Origin: Actinomadura spongiicola
Lineage (GTDB): Bacteria > Actinomycetota > Actinomycetes > Streptosporangiales > Streptosporangiaceae
Direction: 5' to 3'
Length of the DNA: 64,000 nucleotides
Assembly (NCBI RefSeq): GCF_003432485.1
Contig: NZ_QVNQ01000002.1
Coordinates: 558,001-622,000, forward strand
Positions 52,701-60,542 of the stretch are shown one piece after another (the stretch's first letter is position 1; each line of letters begins with the position of its first letter). The notes beneath the pieces were generated by a model. It was not told the origin of the DNA and did no database searches. It saw only the letters and a program-made list of their open reading frames with translations. Position numbers and translations under genes: made by a program.

Positions 52701-53501
52701 TTGAGCGACCTTCCCGGCCTGGCCGGACTCGCCGAGGCGATGTACCCGCACATCGGCGCACTCGTCGCCGTCGAGCCGACCGAGCACGGATTCTCCTCCG
52801 ACCTCACCGCTTTCGTGACGGGTGAGAAGGGCGTGTGGTTCGTTAAGGCCGTTCGCAACCGGCCTGGCGGCCGACGCGACTCGCTGATCCGGGAGGGGCT
52901 CATCAACTCGTGGGTGCACCCGATCTCCCCGGCTGTGCAATGGCAGGCGGAAGATCCGGAATGGATCGCGCTCGGCTTCGAGATCGTCCGAGGACGCCAT
53001 GCGGACTTGACGGCGGGCTCGGACGATCTGCCCACGGTGGTCGAGGTGCTGAACCGCATCGGTGGTCTGCCGTTGCCGGAGGTCGCCGTGGACTGGCATG
53101 AGACCCGCTGGGATAGGTACACCGACCGGCCGGAGTTGTTGCGCGGTGACGCGCTGCTGTACACCGACATCCACTGGTCCAACATCATCATCGGTGAGCG
53201 GACCTGGGCGGTCGACTGGGCGTGGCCGACCCGAGGCGCCGCCGTCATCGACCCCGCGCTTCTGGTCATTCAACTCATCGCGGCCGGGCACAGCCCCGAG
53301 CAGGCCGAGGAGTGGGCGTCCGGCTGCCCGGCGTGGAAGGATGCCGACTCTGAAGTGATCGACGCGTTCGCCGCCGCCAACGCGTTCATGTACAGGACGC
53401 TCGCTGACCGACGTCCCGACGAACCGTGGCTCAGCGCAATGGCCACGGCCACCCGCACATGGGCACACCACCGAGCAGTGCCCGGCGATGAAGCACGCTG
53501 A
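52701..53501 (+). CDS. APH/choline-kinase-like phosphotransferase
   Basis: The 266-residue protein has an abbreviated N-lobe (FVTGEKGVWFVKAVRNRPGG, with a possible ATP-binding Lys in VKAV) and a C-lobe with LYTDIHWSNIII (catalytic D-x4-N like D-x-x-x-x-N) and WAVDWAWPTRG (metal-binding D). This is the aminoglycoside/homoserine kinase fold with a non-standard HWSN loop. The TTG start follows AGGAGA. It is coupled to the radical SAM gene, so it may phosphorylate the same product. A decayed copy of its last 55 residues lies at 49.7 kb. Confidence 0.75.
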   Translation: MSDLPGLAGLAEAMYPHIGALVAVEPTEHGFSSDLTAFVTGEKGVWFVKAVRNRPGGRRDSLIREGLINSWVHPISPAVQWQAEDPEWIALGFEIVRGRHADLTAGSDDLPTVVEVLNRIGGLPLPEVAVDWHETRWDRYTDRPELLRGDALLYTDIHWSNIIIGERTWAVDWAWPTRGAAVIDPALLVIQLIAAGHSPEQAEEWASGCPAWKDADSEVIDAFAAANAFMYRTLADRRPDEPWLSAMATATRTWAHHRAVPGDEAR

Positions 53502-53516
53502 TAACCCGTTCGTACA

Positions 53517-53548
53517 AAGGCTCCCGCCGTGAAGGCGACGAGAGCCTT
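53517..53548. terminator. Bidirectional hairpin in repeat copy B
   Basis: AAGGCTCCCG and CGAGAGCCTT form a 10-base stem with one mismatch around the same 12-base loop as at 49,919. It separates the kinase from the convergent DUF397 gene. Confidence 0.7.
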
Positions 53549-53567
53549 GTTCGTTCGGGTCCTCAGG

Positions 53568-53783
53568 TCAGGCGTGGGGATGAAGTTCGTCGTTCTTGAG
53601 CTTGTCGGTGAACCTCTTCCAGGCGGCCGGACTGAACACCAGGGCCGGACCGGTGGGGTTGGTACTGTCGCGGACGGCGACGATGGCGGGGAGGTTGGTG
53701 GCGACTTCGACGCAAGCGGTGTTGGCGTCTCCGCTGTGGCTGCTCTTGAACCAGTCGGCGCGAGACAGGTCGATCTTGGTCAT
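53568..53783 (-). CDS. DUF397 family protein
   Basis: The 71-residue protein (ATG 53783) has the complete DUF397 pattern: DLSRADWFKSSHSGDANTACVEVA, VAVRDSTNPTGPALVFSP and AAWKRFTDKLK. These small proteins are partners of the WhiJ-type regulators, here the gene 13 bases upstream on the same strand. The module is independent of, and convergent to, the radical SAM/kinase unit. Confidence 0.92.
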   Translation of the reverse strand: MTKIDLSRADWFKSSHSGDANTACVEVATNLPAIVAVRDSTNPTGPALVFSPAAWKRFTDKLKNDELHPHA

Positions 53784-53796
53784 GTGAACTGGACCT

Positions 53797-54654
53797 TTAC
53801 TGTTCGGCAGCGGCCCGTATGAGGCTCGCTGACTTCTGCGGGCTGAGCGCCAGTTCACAAAGGCGCCCAAAGGCGACATTACATCGGGACACCAGGTGTG
53901 GGGTTTCGAGGTAGGTTGCTCCGTGGAATCCCTCGGTGTAAGCGACGTCCGGGTCCGTAGGTTCGGCGAAGCGCAGCAAGATAAAGCCTCCTTCTAGGCC
54001 GTCATGGGCTCCGGCCGAGGTCGGTAGAACCTGTATGGTGACGTTCGGTCGGCGGGCCTCTCTGACAAGCCGATGCATCTGGTCGCGCTGAACCTCCGGG
54101 CCGCCGATTTGGCGCGCCAGGACGGACTCGTCGAGGATGACATGCAGGCTCGGCGGGGCCTCAGTGCGAGTGATGATCGTTTGCCTAGCCATGCGGGCTT
54201 GTAGGCGACGCTCGATCTCCCGGTCGCTGGTGCTGTCCAGGTTCCAGGCGGTGAGCAGTGCGCGTGCGTAGTCGGGCGTTTGAAGGAGCCCCGGGACGAC
54301 CTGGGGCGTCCAGTCGCCGATCGTGGAGGCTTCGTCCTCTAGAGCGACATATGGGCTCGATAGGACGTCGATGTAGTCCGTCCACCAGCCGCGTTGTTCT
54401 GCTCGTTCGGCTAGTTCGAGGACCATTTCGCGTTCCGGGGTGACGACGCCGTAGATGTCCAGCATGAGGGCGACGTCGTGTGGGGCAGCCTTGTTGCGGC
54501 CACTTTCGAGGTGGCCGACCTTTCCCTGAGACCAGCCGAGCCGGGCGGCGACTGCGTCCTGGCTGAGTCCTGACCTGCGACGGAAATCGCGGAGCCAGCG
54601 GGCCAATCGTCGTGCTCGTACGGACGGCGCATAGGTGGGTTTGGGTGGCGTCAC
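53797..54654 (-). CDS. XRE-family regulator with DUF5753 domain (WhiJ-like)
   Basis: The 285-residue protein has an HTH (about 15-70; LARWLRDFRRRSGLSQDAVAARLGWSQGKVGHLESGR) and a DUF5753 domain (about 100-280; WTPQVVPGLLQTPDYARALL, HVILDESVLARQIGG, IQVLPTSAGAHDGLEGGF). It forms the classic pair with the DUF397 gene immediately downstream. It is paralogous to the 50,884 protein. The AT-rich region upstream of its start holds two palindromes that could be its operators. Confidence 0.93.
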   Translation of the reverse strand: MTPPKPTYAPSVRARRLARWLRDFRRRSGLSQDAVAARLGWSQGKVGHLESGRNKAAPHDVALMLDIYGVVTPEREMVLELAERAEQRGWWTDYIDVLSSPYVALEDEASTIGDWTPQVVPGLLQTPDYARALLTAWNLDSTSDREIERRLQARMARQTIITRTEAPPSLHVILDESVLARQIGGPEVQRDQMHRLVREARRPNVTIQVLPTSAGAHDGLEGGFILLRFAEPTDPDVAYTEGFHGATYLETPHLVSRCNVAFGRLCELALSPQKSASLIRAAAEQ

Positions 54655-55050
54655 TTCAGCCTCACCAAGATCAGTTGCATGGAGGGGGCTTGGCTTACTT
54701 CAACCAAGATCTTCGTAAGAACTACTTGCATGCAGTAGTCAATACGTCCATAGTAGCACTGCTACGTTCGCTCACTGATGGTGATCAAATATCAGCTCTT
54801 TGTGCGCATCTACGGTGCCACGGCGGTCGGGCGTCGGCAGCCGCTTTCCCAAGCCTCATGGAAGGTTTCGGGTGCCGATTCCGGTTGAGAGGGGCCCGTT
54901 GATTGGTGATCAGTGAACGGCTGTCCGCACGCAAGATCGAAGAGGGAGGGGCCGACGCCAGGAATGCCCGTTTGTCCGCCTCTTGCCCAGGTGGACGAAG
55001 CCCTGAGGTGGTCAGGGTGAGCTTCTGGCGCGGCCCCGGAATGGACGAAA
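54655..55050. promoter_or_regulatory. AT-rich intergenic region with two palindromes
   Basis: This roughly 400-base gap between the XRE gene and the ATPase gene holds no gene I can support. It is far less G/C-rich than its surroundings. ACTAC-T-TGCATGCA-GTAGT (54,721-54,739) and GTAGCA-C-TGCTAC (54,753-54,765) are inverted repeats that share the GTAG/CTAC core, spaced about 30 bases apart. They are good candidates for operators of the WhiJ-like regulator at 53,797. Confidence 0.5.
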
Positions 55051-55548
55051 ATGCCCATACTTACGGGAACCGTATCGGAACCCATCGGCAGTCTAATGCT
55101 CCTGGACGTGTCCTGGCCCGCCGAGGAGTCGGCGGCGGGTCGTGCCCGGCGCTGTGTGCGTGGGTGGCTCGCCGACGTCCGGGGATTCGATGTCGACGAC
55201 GTCGAGCTGATGGTCTCGGAACTCGTCACGAACGCGTGCCTCCATTCTGGCGTGGCCATTCGTCCGGACGGCCGGGTGCGTCTGGTCGCGCTCTGCTGGC
55301 CGAACCTGCTCCGGGTCGGAGTCACCGACGACGGGTGCGGGGGCACGGTCCCGGTGGCGCGGCGTCCGTGCGGCGACGAGGTCTGTGGTCGTGGGCTGAT
55401 GATTCTGGAGGCCCTCGCGGACCGCTGGGGTGATTTCGTCGACCCCGACACCGGAGCCCGGACCGTCTGGGCGGAGGTGTCGGGAGGGCCTCGCCCCGCA
55501 CCGGACGACGGCGCACGCACGTCCGCGCCGTGCGACGTCGTCCGGTGA
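55051..55548 (+). CDS. RsbW-like ATP-binding protein (HATPase_c_2)
   Basis: The 165-residue protein has a single HATPase domain: PAEESAAGRARRCVRGWLADV, VELMVSELVTNACLHSG (N-box), LRVGVTDDGCGG (G1 box) and GRGLMILEALADRWG (G2). These are anti-sigma-factor or regulatory kinases, common in many copies in Streptomyces-like bacteria. No sigma factor or anti-anti-sigma gene lies beside it. The stop overlaps the start of a 47-residue membrane peptide gene. Confidence 0.9.
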   Translation: MPILTGTVSEPIGSLMLLDVSWPAEESAAGRARRCVRGWLADVRGFDVDDVELMVSELVTNACLHSGVAIRPDGRVRLVALCWPNLLRVGVTDDGCGGTVPVARRPCGDEVCGRGLMILEALADRWGDFVDPDTGARTVWAEVSGGPRPAPDDGARTSAPCDVVR

Positions 55549-55688
55549 CCGTCGCGATCGTGCTGGCGATCGGCCTGGGGACGGTGACGGGCCTGCTGAC
55601 CGTCGTCCTCCTGGTCGGGTGTCAGCGACGGGCTGGACGCCACGTCGTCGCGCCACCTCGCCGTGCCCCCGGACGCCATACCTACTGA
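55545..55688 (+). CDS. 47-residue single-pass membrane peptide
   Basis: GTG 55545 overlaps the ATPase stop (GTGA) and the frame runs to a TGA at 55686. The product begins TVAIVLAIGLGTVTGLLTV, continues VLLVGCQRRAGRH, and ends with a basic Pro/Arg tail. This is a clear membrane helix with a possible lipobox-like LVGC, then a cytoplasmic or outer basic tail. It is translationally coupled to the ATPase and immediately upstream of bldC. Its role is unknown, and it may tether or inhibit the ATPase at the membrane. Confidence 0.55.
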   Translation: MTVAIVLAIGLGTVTGLLTVVLLVGCQRRAGRHVVAPPRRAPGRHTY

Positions 55689-55708
55689 AACAGGAGACGA
55701 CCCCCCCA

Positions 55709-55915
55709 ATGTCGAATCAGCCCGTCAACATCGAGGAACTGCTGACCCCCGCCGAGGTGGCGACCATGTTCCGCGTCGACCCGAAGACCGTGACCCGGTG
55801 GGCGAAGCAGGGGAAGCTGAACTCGATCCGAACGTTGGGCGGCCACCGTCGCTACAGCAGGGCGGAGGTCACGGCGCTGCTCCGGAACTCCGAGTACGGC
55901 GGCCGGGTGTCCTGA
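55709..55915 (+). CDS. bldC: BldC, MerR-like developmental DNA-binding protein
   Basis: The 68-residue product (ATG 55709) contains LLTPAEVATMFRVDPKTVTR, WAKQGKLNSIRTLGGHRRYS and a short C-tail. It is almost identical in its core to Streptomyces BldC, which binds direct repeats head-to-tail and restrains entry into development. It is a stand-alone MerR-type winged helix without effector domain. The preceding stretch is a poly-C run, with CAGGAGAC as RBS. Confidence 0.96.
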   Translation: MSNQPVNIEELLTPAEVATMFRVDPKTVTRWAKQGKLNSIRTLGGHRRYSRAEVTALLRNSEYGGRVS

Positions 55916-58465
55916 TCAGGTGCCGACGAGCGGTAGCCGTCTGCCGAAGTGGCCGATGCCGTCGGTGCGGCGGGACGCCTCCAGTCGTTCGGCGGGCACG
56001 TCGCCATAGAGGGTGGTGCGTTGCCTGGACGGGCGGCCCGCGCGTGCCGCGATCGCCTCCAAGTCACTGATGGGCTTGAACGAGCCGTTCTCCGACCCGG
56101 CCATCCGGCTGATGGTCTCCTCCATCAGCGTTCCGCCCAGGTCGTTCACGCCTCCCTGGAGGACGCGCGTGCACAGCTCGTCGCCCAGCTTGACCCAGGA
56201 TGTCTGGATGTTCGGGATGGCGCCGTGCAACAGGATCCGCGCCAAGGCGTGCACGGCCACGTTTTCGCGGACGGTCGGGCCCGGCCGCGCCAGTCCGGCG
56301 AGGTAGATGGGCGAGTTGTGGTGGACGAACGGCAACAACACGAACTCACTGAACCCGCCCGTCCGTTCCTGGATGGAGCGCAGCAGTTTGATGTGCGCGA
56401 CCCAGTGCGCGGGCGTGTCCACATGCCCGTACATCATCGTGGACGTCGTCGGAATCCCAAGCTCGTGCGCCGTGGTGACGACCTCGATCCACTGGTCGGC
56501 GGGCAGCTTCCCCTTCGTCAGGACCCACCGGACGTCATCGTCCAGGATCTCGGCGGCCGTCCCGGGCAGCGAATCGACCCCGGCCTCCCGGGCGGCCTCC
56601 AGCCATTCCCGGATCGACAGATCCGTCCGGGACGCGCCGTTCACGACCTCCATCGGGCTGTAGGAGTGCAGGTGGATGTCGGGCGCGCGGCGTTTCACCT
56701 CGCGGGCCAGGTCGAAGTAGGCGGTTCCGGGCAGGTCGGGGTGGATGCCGCCCTGCATGCAGACCTCGGTGGCGCCCGCCTCCCACGCCTCGTCCACCCG
56801 GTCGCCGACCTGGGACAGGGAGAGCGTGTAGGCGTCGGCGTCCGTGCGGCGCTGCGCGAACGCGCAGAACCGGCAGCCGGTGTAGCAGACGTTCGTGAAG
56901 TTGATGTTCCGTGTCACGACATAGGTGACCTCGTCGCCGACCGCTTCGCGGCGCAGGTCGTCGGCCAGAGAAGTCAGCGCGTCGAGTTCCGGGCCGTCCG
57001 CGTGGAGGAGGGCCAGCGCCTCGTCGTCCGACAGGCCCGCCGGGTTTCGCTCCGCATTCGCCAGGGCCGCCTTCACGTCGGCGTCGAACCGCTGGGGCGC
57101 GGACATGCGTTCGCGCAACGCGTCCCAGTCGCCGTACACCTCGTCGAAGTCGTCGCGCCGGTCACTGGTGCGGCCGGTCGTATCGATCTCGGTGTGCAAC
57201 TCGGTTCGCCCGGACGCCTCGAAACCGCCGTCGGGTTCCTGCCAGGGACGTCCTTCCAGGACGGCGTCCTCCCGCGCGAGCCCCGTCTCCGGGTCGGCGA
57301 GGGCCGCGACGTGCCCGATCAGCCGCGGGTCGAGCCACGGTTCGCCGCGCCGCACGTATTCAGGGTAGATCGTCAGCCGTTCGCGCAGCTCGAACCCCGA
57401 CTCGGCCGTTCTGGCGGCCAGCTCCTCGATCTGCGGCCACGGCCGTTCCGGGTTCACATGGTCGGGCGTCAGCGGGGACACGCCGCCCCAGTCGTCGATC
57501 CCGGCGCGCACCATCAACCCGTACTGGTCGGCGACCAGGTTCGGCGGCGCCTGCACGCGCGCCTTCGGACCGAGGATGAGCCGCGTCACCGCGATCGTCG
57601 CGGCCAGCTCCTCCAACTCGGCGTCGGGGACGTCGCGCATCTTGGTGTCGGGCTTGGCGCGGAAGTTCTGCACGATCACCTCCTGGATCGCGCCGTACTC
57701 CCGCATCGTCCGCCGAATCTCGAAGATGGCGTCTGCGCGTTCCTCTACCGTCTCGCCGATGCCGATGAGGATGCCCGTCGTGAACGGCACGTTCGTCCGT
57801 CCGGCGTCCTCCAAAACCCGCAGGCGGACGGCCGGGTCCTTGTCCGGCGACCCGAAGTGCGGGCCGCCGCGCTCGCTGAACAGCCGCGTCGCCGTCGTCT
57901 CCAACATCATTCCCATGGACGGCGACACCGGCTTCAACCGCTGGAAGTCGCGCCAGGTCAGCACGCCCGGGTTCAGATGCGGCAGCAGCCCGGTCTCCTC
58001 CAGCACCCGGATCGCCATCGCGCGCACATAGGAGAGCGTGTCGTCGTAGCCATGCGCGTCGAGCCATTCGCGGGCCTGTTTCCACCGGTCCTCGGGACGG
58101 TCCCCGAGCGTGAACAGGGCCTCCTTGCACCCCATCGCCGCGCCCTGCCGCGCGATCTCCAACACCTCGTCGGGGCTGAGGTACGGCGCGTCCAGCTTGT
58201 GCGGGACGGTTGCGAATGTGCAGTACCCGCAGCGGTCGCGACACAGGCGCGTCAGCGGGATGAACACCTTGCGGCTGTAGGTGATGACGCCCGGACGCCC
58301 CGCGGCTTCCAGACCGGCGTCCCGGATCCGGCCCGCGTGAGCGAGGAGATCGTCGAGCTGCGCCCCACGGGCGCCCAACAGTGTCGTGGCCTCGGATCGG
58401 TCCAGTGTCTTGCCGTCACGCGCACGGGCCAGTGCCCGACGGAGCGCGGAGCTCATGCCGTCCAT
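55916..58465 (-). CDS. fbiC: FO synthase, CofG/CofH fusion (coenzyme F420 biosynthesis)
   Basis: The 849-residue enzyme joins two radical SAM modules. The N-terminal CofG half has C75-x3-C79-x2-C82 ([16 protein letters not shown]). The C-terminal CofH half has C527-x3-C531-x2-C534 ([24 protein letters not shown]) and GGIHPDLPG. Together they join 4-hydroxyphenylpyruvate-derived tyrosine to 5-amino-6-ribitylaminouracil to make the F420 chromophore FO. The bifunctional form is that of actinobacteria. It ends directly after bldC in the convergent direction. ATG 58465 or 58456 could start it. A bifunctional F420:gamma-glutamyl ligase (fbiB) lies at the right edge. Confidence 0.97.
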   Translation of the reverse strand: MDGMSSALRRALARARDGKTLDRSEATTLLGARGAQLDDLLAHAGRIRDAGLEAAGRPGVITYSRKVFIPLTRLCRDRCGYCTFATVPHKLDAPYLSPDEVLEIARQGAAMGCKEALFTLGDRPEDRWKQAREWLDAHGYDDTLSYVRAMAIRVLEETGLLPHLNPGVLTWRDFQRLKPVSPSMGMMLETTATRLFSERGGPHFGSPDKDPAVRLRVLEDAGRTNVPFTTGILIGIGETVEERADAIFEIRRTMREYGAIQEVIVQNFRAKPDTKMRDVPDAELEELAATIAVTRLILGPKARVQAPPNLVADQYGLMVRAGIDDWGGVSPLTPDHVNPERPWPQIEELAARTAESGFELRERLTIYPEYVRRGEPWLDPRLIGHVAALADPETGLAREDAVLEGRPWQEPDGGFEASGRTELHTEIDTTGRTSDRRDDFDEVYGDWDALRERMSAPQRFDADVKAALANAERNPAGLSDDEALALLHADGPELDALTSLADDLRREAVGDEVTYVVTRNINFTNVCYTGCRFCAFAQRRTDADAYTLSLSQVGDRVDEAWEAGATEVCMQGGIHPDLPGTAYFDLAREVKRRAPDIHLHSYSPMEVVNGASRTDLSIREWLEAAREAGVDSLPGTAAEILDDDVRWVLTKGKLPADQWIEVVTTAHELGIPTTSTMMYGHVDTPAHWVAHIKLLRSIQERTGGFSEFVLLPFVHHNSPIYLAGLARPGPTVRENVAVHALARILLHGAIPNIQTSWVKLGDELCTRVLQGGVNDLGGTLMEETISRMAGSENGSFKPISDLEAIAARAGRPSRQRTTLYGDVPAERLEASRRTDGIGHFGRRLPLVGT

Positions 58466-58667
58466 ACAGGCACTCTATGTCAATCGTCATATTCTGCGCC
58501 CGGCCGCACCCACCGAAATCCCAGCCGCCCAGATCAGCCCGCAGGGCCCCGAACCTATTCCCGAGGTGTCCCCACCCGGCCACCGTCGCGCCCCAACCGG
58601 GGGTTCGCGCGGCGGCGAACTCCCTACGGCGTAGCCGCCTGACGGCCCCGGAGGATAAGAGTTCCCA

Positions 58668-59158
58668 GTGTTGCTCCGCAGTGTTCCCCTGACGCTCAGA
58701 CAGCTCATCTCGCTCGCCTGCGCGCTGGCGCTGTCCACGGTGCTGGTGGTGATCGCCGCCCCGGCCTCCATCGCGGCCACCTGCCGGACGCCTGGGCACG
58801 CCTACCTGACCCAGCCGGAAGCGTGTACTTCTCTGGTTATGACGGCGACCGGTCGCTGGGAATTCCACGGGTGACGGCCGTCCGCAACCTCTCCTCGTTC
58901 CGTTTCGGCGGAAACGGCATCAAGCCCGACACGTCGATCACATTCCGCGCCACGAACCTGTTCACCGGCGGCCCGATCAACGTCGTCCCCGGGCAATCCG
59001 CACTGGTGACCCGGACGGCCGGTAGCAACTGCGTCGTCAACGAATCATCCGCGTACCCCGTGGTGGCGCCGTCCGGCCTCTACCGCATCTCCACGACCTA
59101 CACCTCCGGAAACAAGGGCGTCTCGGTCATTGACCAGGTCCTGGACGTCGAGGGCTCT
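58668..59158 (+). pseudogene. Secreted beta-rich protein split by a one-base frameshift
   Basis: Frame one gives a signal peptide (LRQLISLACALALSTVLVV...APASIAA) and CRTPGHAYLTQPE but then diverges to a stop at 58,874. Another frame continues as GSVYFSGYDGDRSLGIP, RVTAVRNLSSFRFGGNGIKPDTS and further beta-strand-like sequence to about 59,150. Joining them at about 58,818-58,822 (CAGCCGGAAGC, one C short) restores a plausible secreted protein of about 165 residues with a Cys pair (ATCR, SNCVV). A real mutation or a sequencing error are both possible. The 3' end is not well defined. Confidence 0.6.
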
Positions 59159-59282
59159 AAACCGCGCTCTCAGGAACGACTATTGTTCGCCTCGTCGGGA
59201 GGCGATTGTCGATTGCACGCCATGGCCCATCTCCAAGTCGAAACACTAGAGTCCTCATTCGAGCAAGCCGAAGGAGATCGAG

Positions 59283-59393
59283 ATGGGCAGGCACGAGGAC
59301 AAGAAAGACAAGGACGGCCAATGGGACAAGCCGATCCCGCCGCCGGAGAAGGACGATCCCAAGGGCGGCGGCAAGCACGAGAAGGGTGCGTAG
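59283..59393 (+). CDS. 36-residue Asp/Lys-rich peptide, candidate RiPP precursor for the PIMT
   Basis: ATG 59283 follows AAGGAGATCGAG, one of the best RBSs in the window, and the frame runs 36 codons to TAG 59391. The next codon is the GTG of the methyltransferase gene, so the two are coupled without a gap. The peptide is highly charged and hydrophilic: GRHEDKKDKDGQWDKP, then IPPPEKDD and PKGGGKHEKGA. It has six Asp, with the one Asp-Gly step at 11-12, the sequence most prone to aspartimide formation. It has no Cys, no signal peptide and a single Trp. It is too charged to be a membrane or structural protein. As a substrate of the adjacent stand-alone PIMT it would match imiditide-type RiPPs. 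Product function unknown. Confidence 0.75.
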   Translation: MGRHEDKKDKDGQWDKPIPPPEKDDPKGGGKHEKGA

Positions 59394-60542
59394 GTGCCCG
59401 AGGCGGCGAAGTTGTTGGCACGTCTCGTCACCGAACTGACGGATGCCGGTGACCTGACACCCGATTGGCGACCCGTGTTCGAGGTGGTGCCACGCCACCG
59501 GTTCGTTCCCGAAACGGTGTGGGTGGAGGACGGTGACCGGTTGGTGCCGGTGGACCGGGCCGACGACGAAGCGGCCTGGTTAGAGCTGTGTTACGCCAAC
59601 GACGCGGTGATCACGCAGGTGGACGATGGCGTCCCGTCACTGCCGGGGCGGATCGGCCGGGAGATCACCAGCTCGGCCAGCCGTCCGGACGTGGTCGCCC
59701 TGATGTTGGCGGCGTTGGACGTGCAGCCGGGCATGAACGTTCTGGAAATCGGGACCGGGACCGGGTGGAACGCGGCGCTGCTCGCCGAGCGGCTCGGTCC
59801 CGGCAACGTGACCTCGGTCGAGGTCGATCCGGCGGTCGCCGACCGGGCGCGTCGGTCGCTCATCGAGGCGGGATACCCCGTCACGGTCGTGGTCGGGGAC
59901 GGCGCGGTCGGCTGTCGGTCGTCCGCGCCGTTCGACCGGGTGATCGCCACCGTCGCCGCCGACCGTGTGCCGCAGGAGTGGGCGGTCCAGACGCGTCCGG
60001 GTGGTCGGGTGCTGGTGCCGTGGGCCACCGACTTCCACAACGGTGCTCTGGTGTCCTTCCTGGTGGCCCGGGACGGCACCATGCGGGGTCGGATCGTGGG
60101 GAACGTGGCGTTCATGCGGCTGCGAGCCCAGCGCGGCAAGCGCGCCTCACTCGACCGGAACGTGCGTGACCTGGACGGGGCACGTAGGTCGTTCACACGG
60201 ATGCATCCCTACTCCGTGCTGGGAGAGTATGACGCGTCCCTCGCGATCGGGTTGAAGGTGCCGCGCTGCAAGCTGATCGTCACCCACCACGAAGGCGGGG
60301 CGTACACGGCATGGCTGGTCGATCCGTGGTCGGGATCGTGGGCCTGCCTTGACTGCGAACCAGGCTCCGAACGGTTTCCTGTCCGGCAATTCGGCGACCG
60401 GAATCTCTGGCAGGAGGTAGAGGACGCCTATCACTGGTGGCTCGGCCTCGACCGTCCCGCCGCCGACCGCTGGGGCCTGACCGTCACCGGCGAGGGCCAA
60501 TACGTCTGGCTCGATGCCGAAGAACACCGGGTCGACCGGTAG
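59394..60542 (+). CDS. PIMT-type protein-L-isoaspartate O-methyltransferase homologue with C-terminal extension (RiPP-associated type)
   Basis: The 382-residue protein has a PIMT catalytic core at about 60-230: the product-binding SSASRPDVVALML (92-104), motif I VLEIGTGTGW (116-125), VTSVEVDP and GDGAVG. House-keeping PIMTs of about 210 residues repair isoaspartate. This one has an N-terminal segment of about 60 residues and about 150 extra C-terminal residues (IGLKVPRCKLIVTHHEG, YTAWLVDPWSGSWACLD, FGDRNLWQEVEDAYHWWLGLDRPAADRWG). That matches PIMTs which methylate Asp in a partner peptide, leading to an aspartimide. The GTG start abuts the stop of the 36-residue peptide. Its 3' end overlaps the convergent ABC gene by 59 bases. 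Confidence 0.85.
   Translation: MPEAAKLLARLVTELTDAGDLTPDWRPVFEVVPRHRFVPETVWVEDGDRLVPVDRADDEAAWLELCYANDAVITQVDDGVPSLPGRIGREITSSASRPDVVALMLAALDVQPGMNVLEIGTGTGWNAALLAERLGPGNVTSVEVDPAVADRARRSLIEAGYPVTVVVGDGAVGCRSSAPFDRVIATVAADRVPQEWAVQTRPGGRVLVPWATDFHNGALVSFLVARDGTMRGRIVGNVAFMRLRAQRGKRASLDRNVRDLDGARRSFTRMHPYSVLGEYDASLAIGLKVPRCKLIVTHHEGGAYTAWLVDPWSGSWACLDCEPGSERFPVRQFGDRNLWQEVEDAYHWWLGLDRPAADRWGLTVTGEGQYVWLDAEEHRVDR

Noticed and set aside
55949..58642. An 897-codon plus-strand frame opposite fbiC
   Set aside because: Shadow of fbiC; composition is Arg/Val/Asp-rich without motifs.
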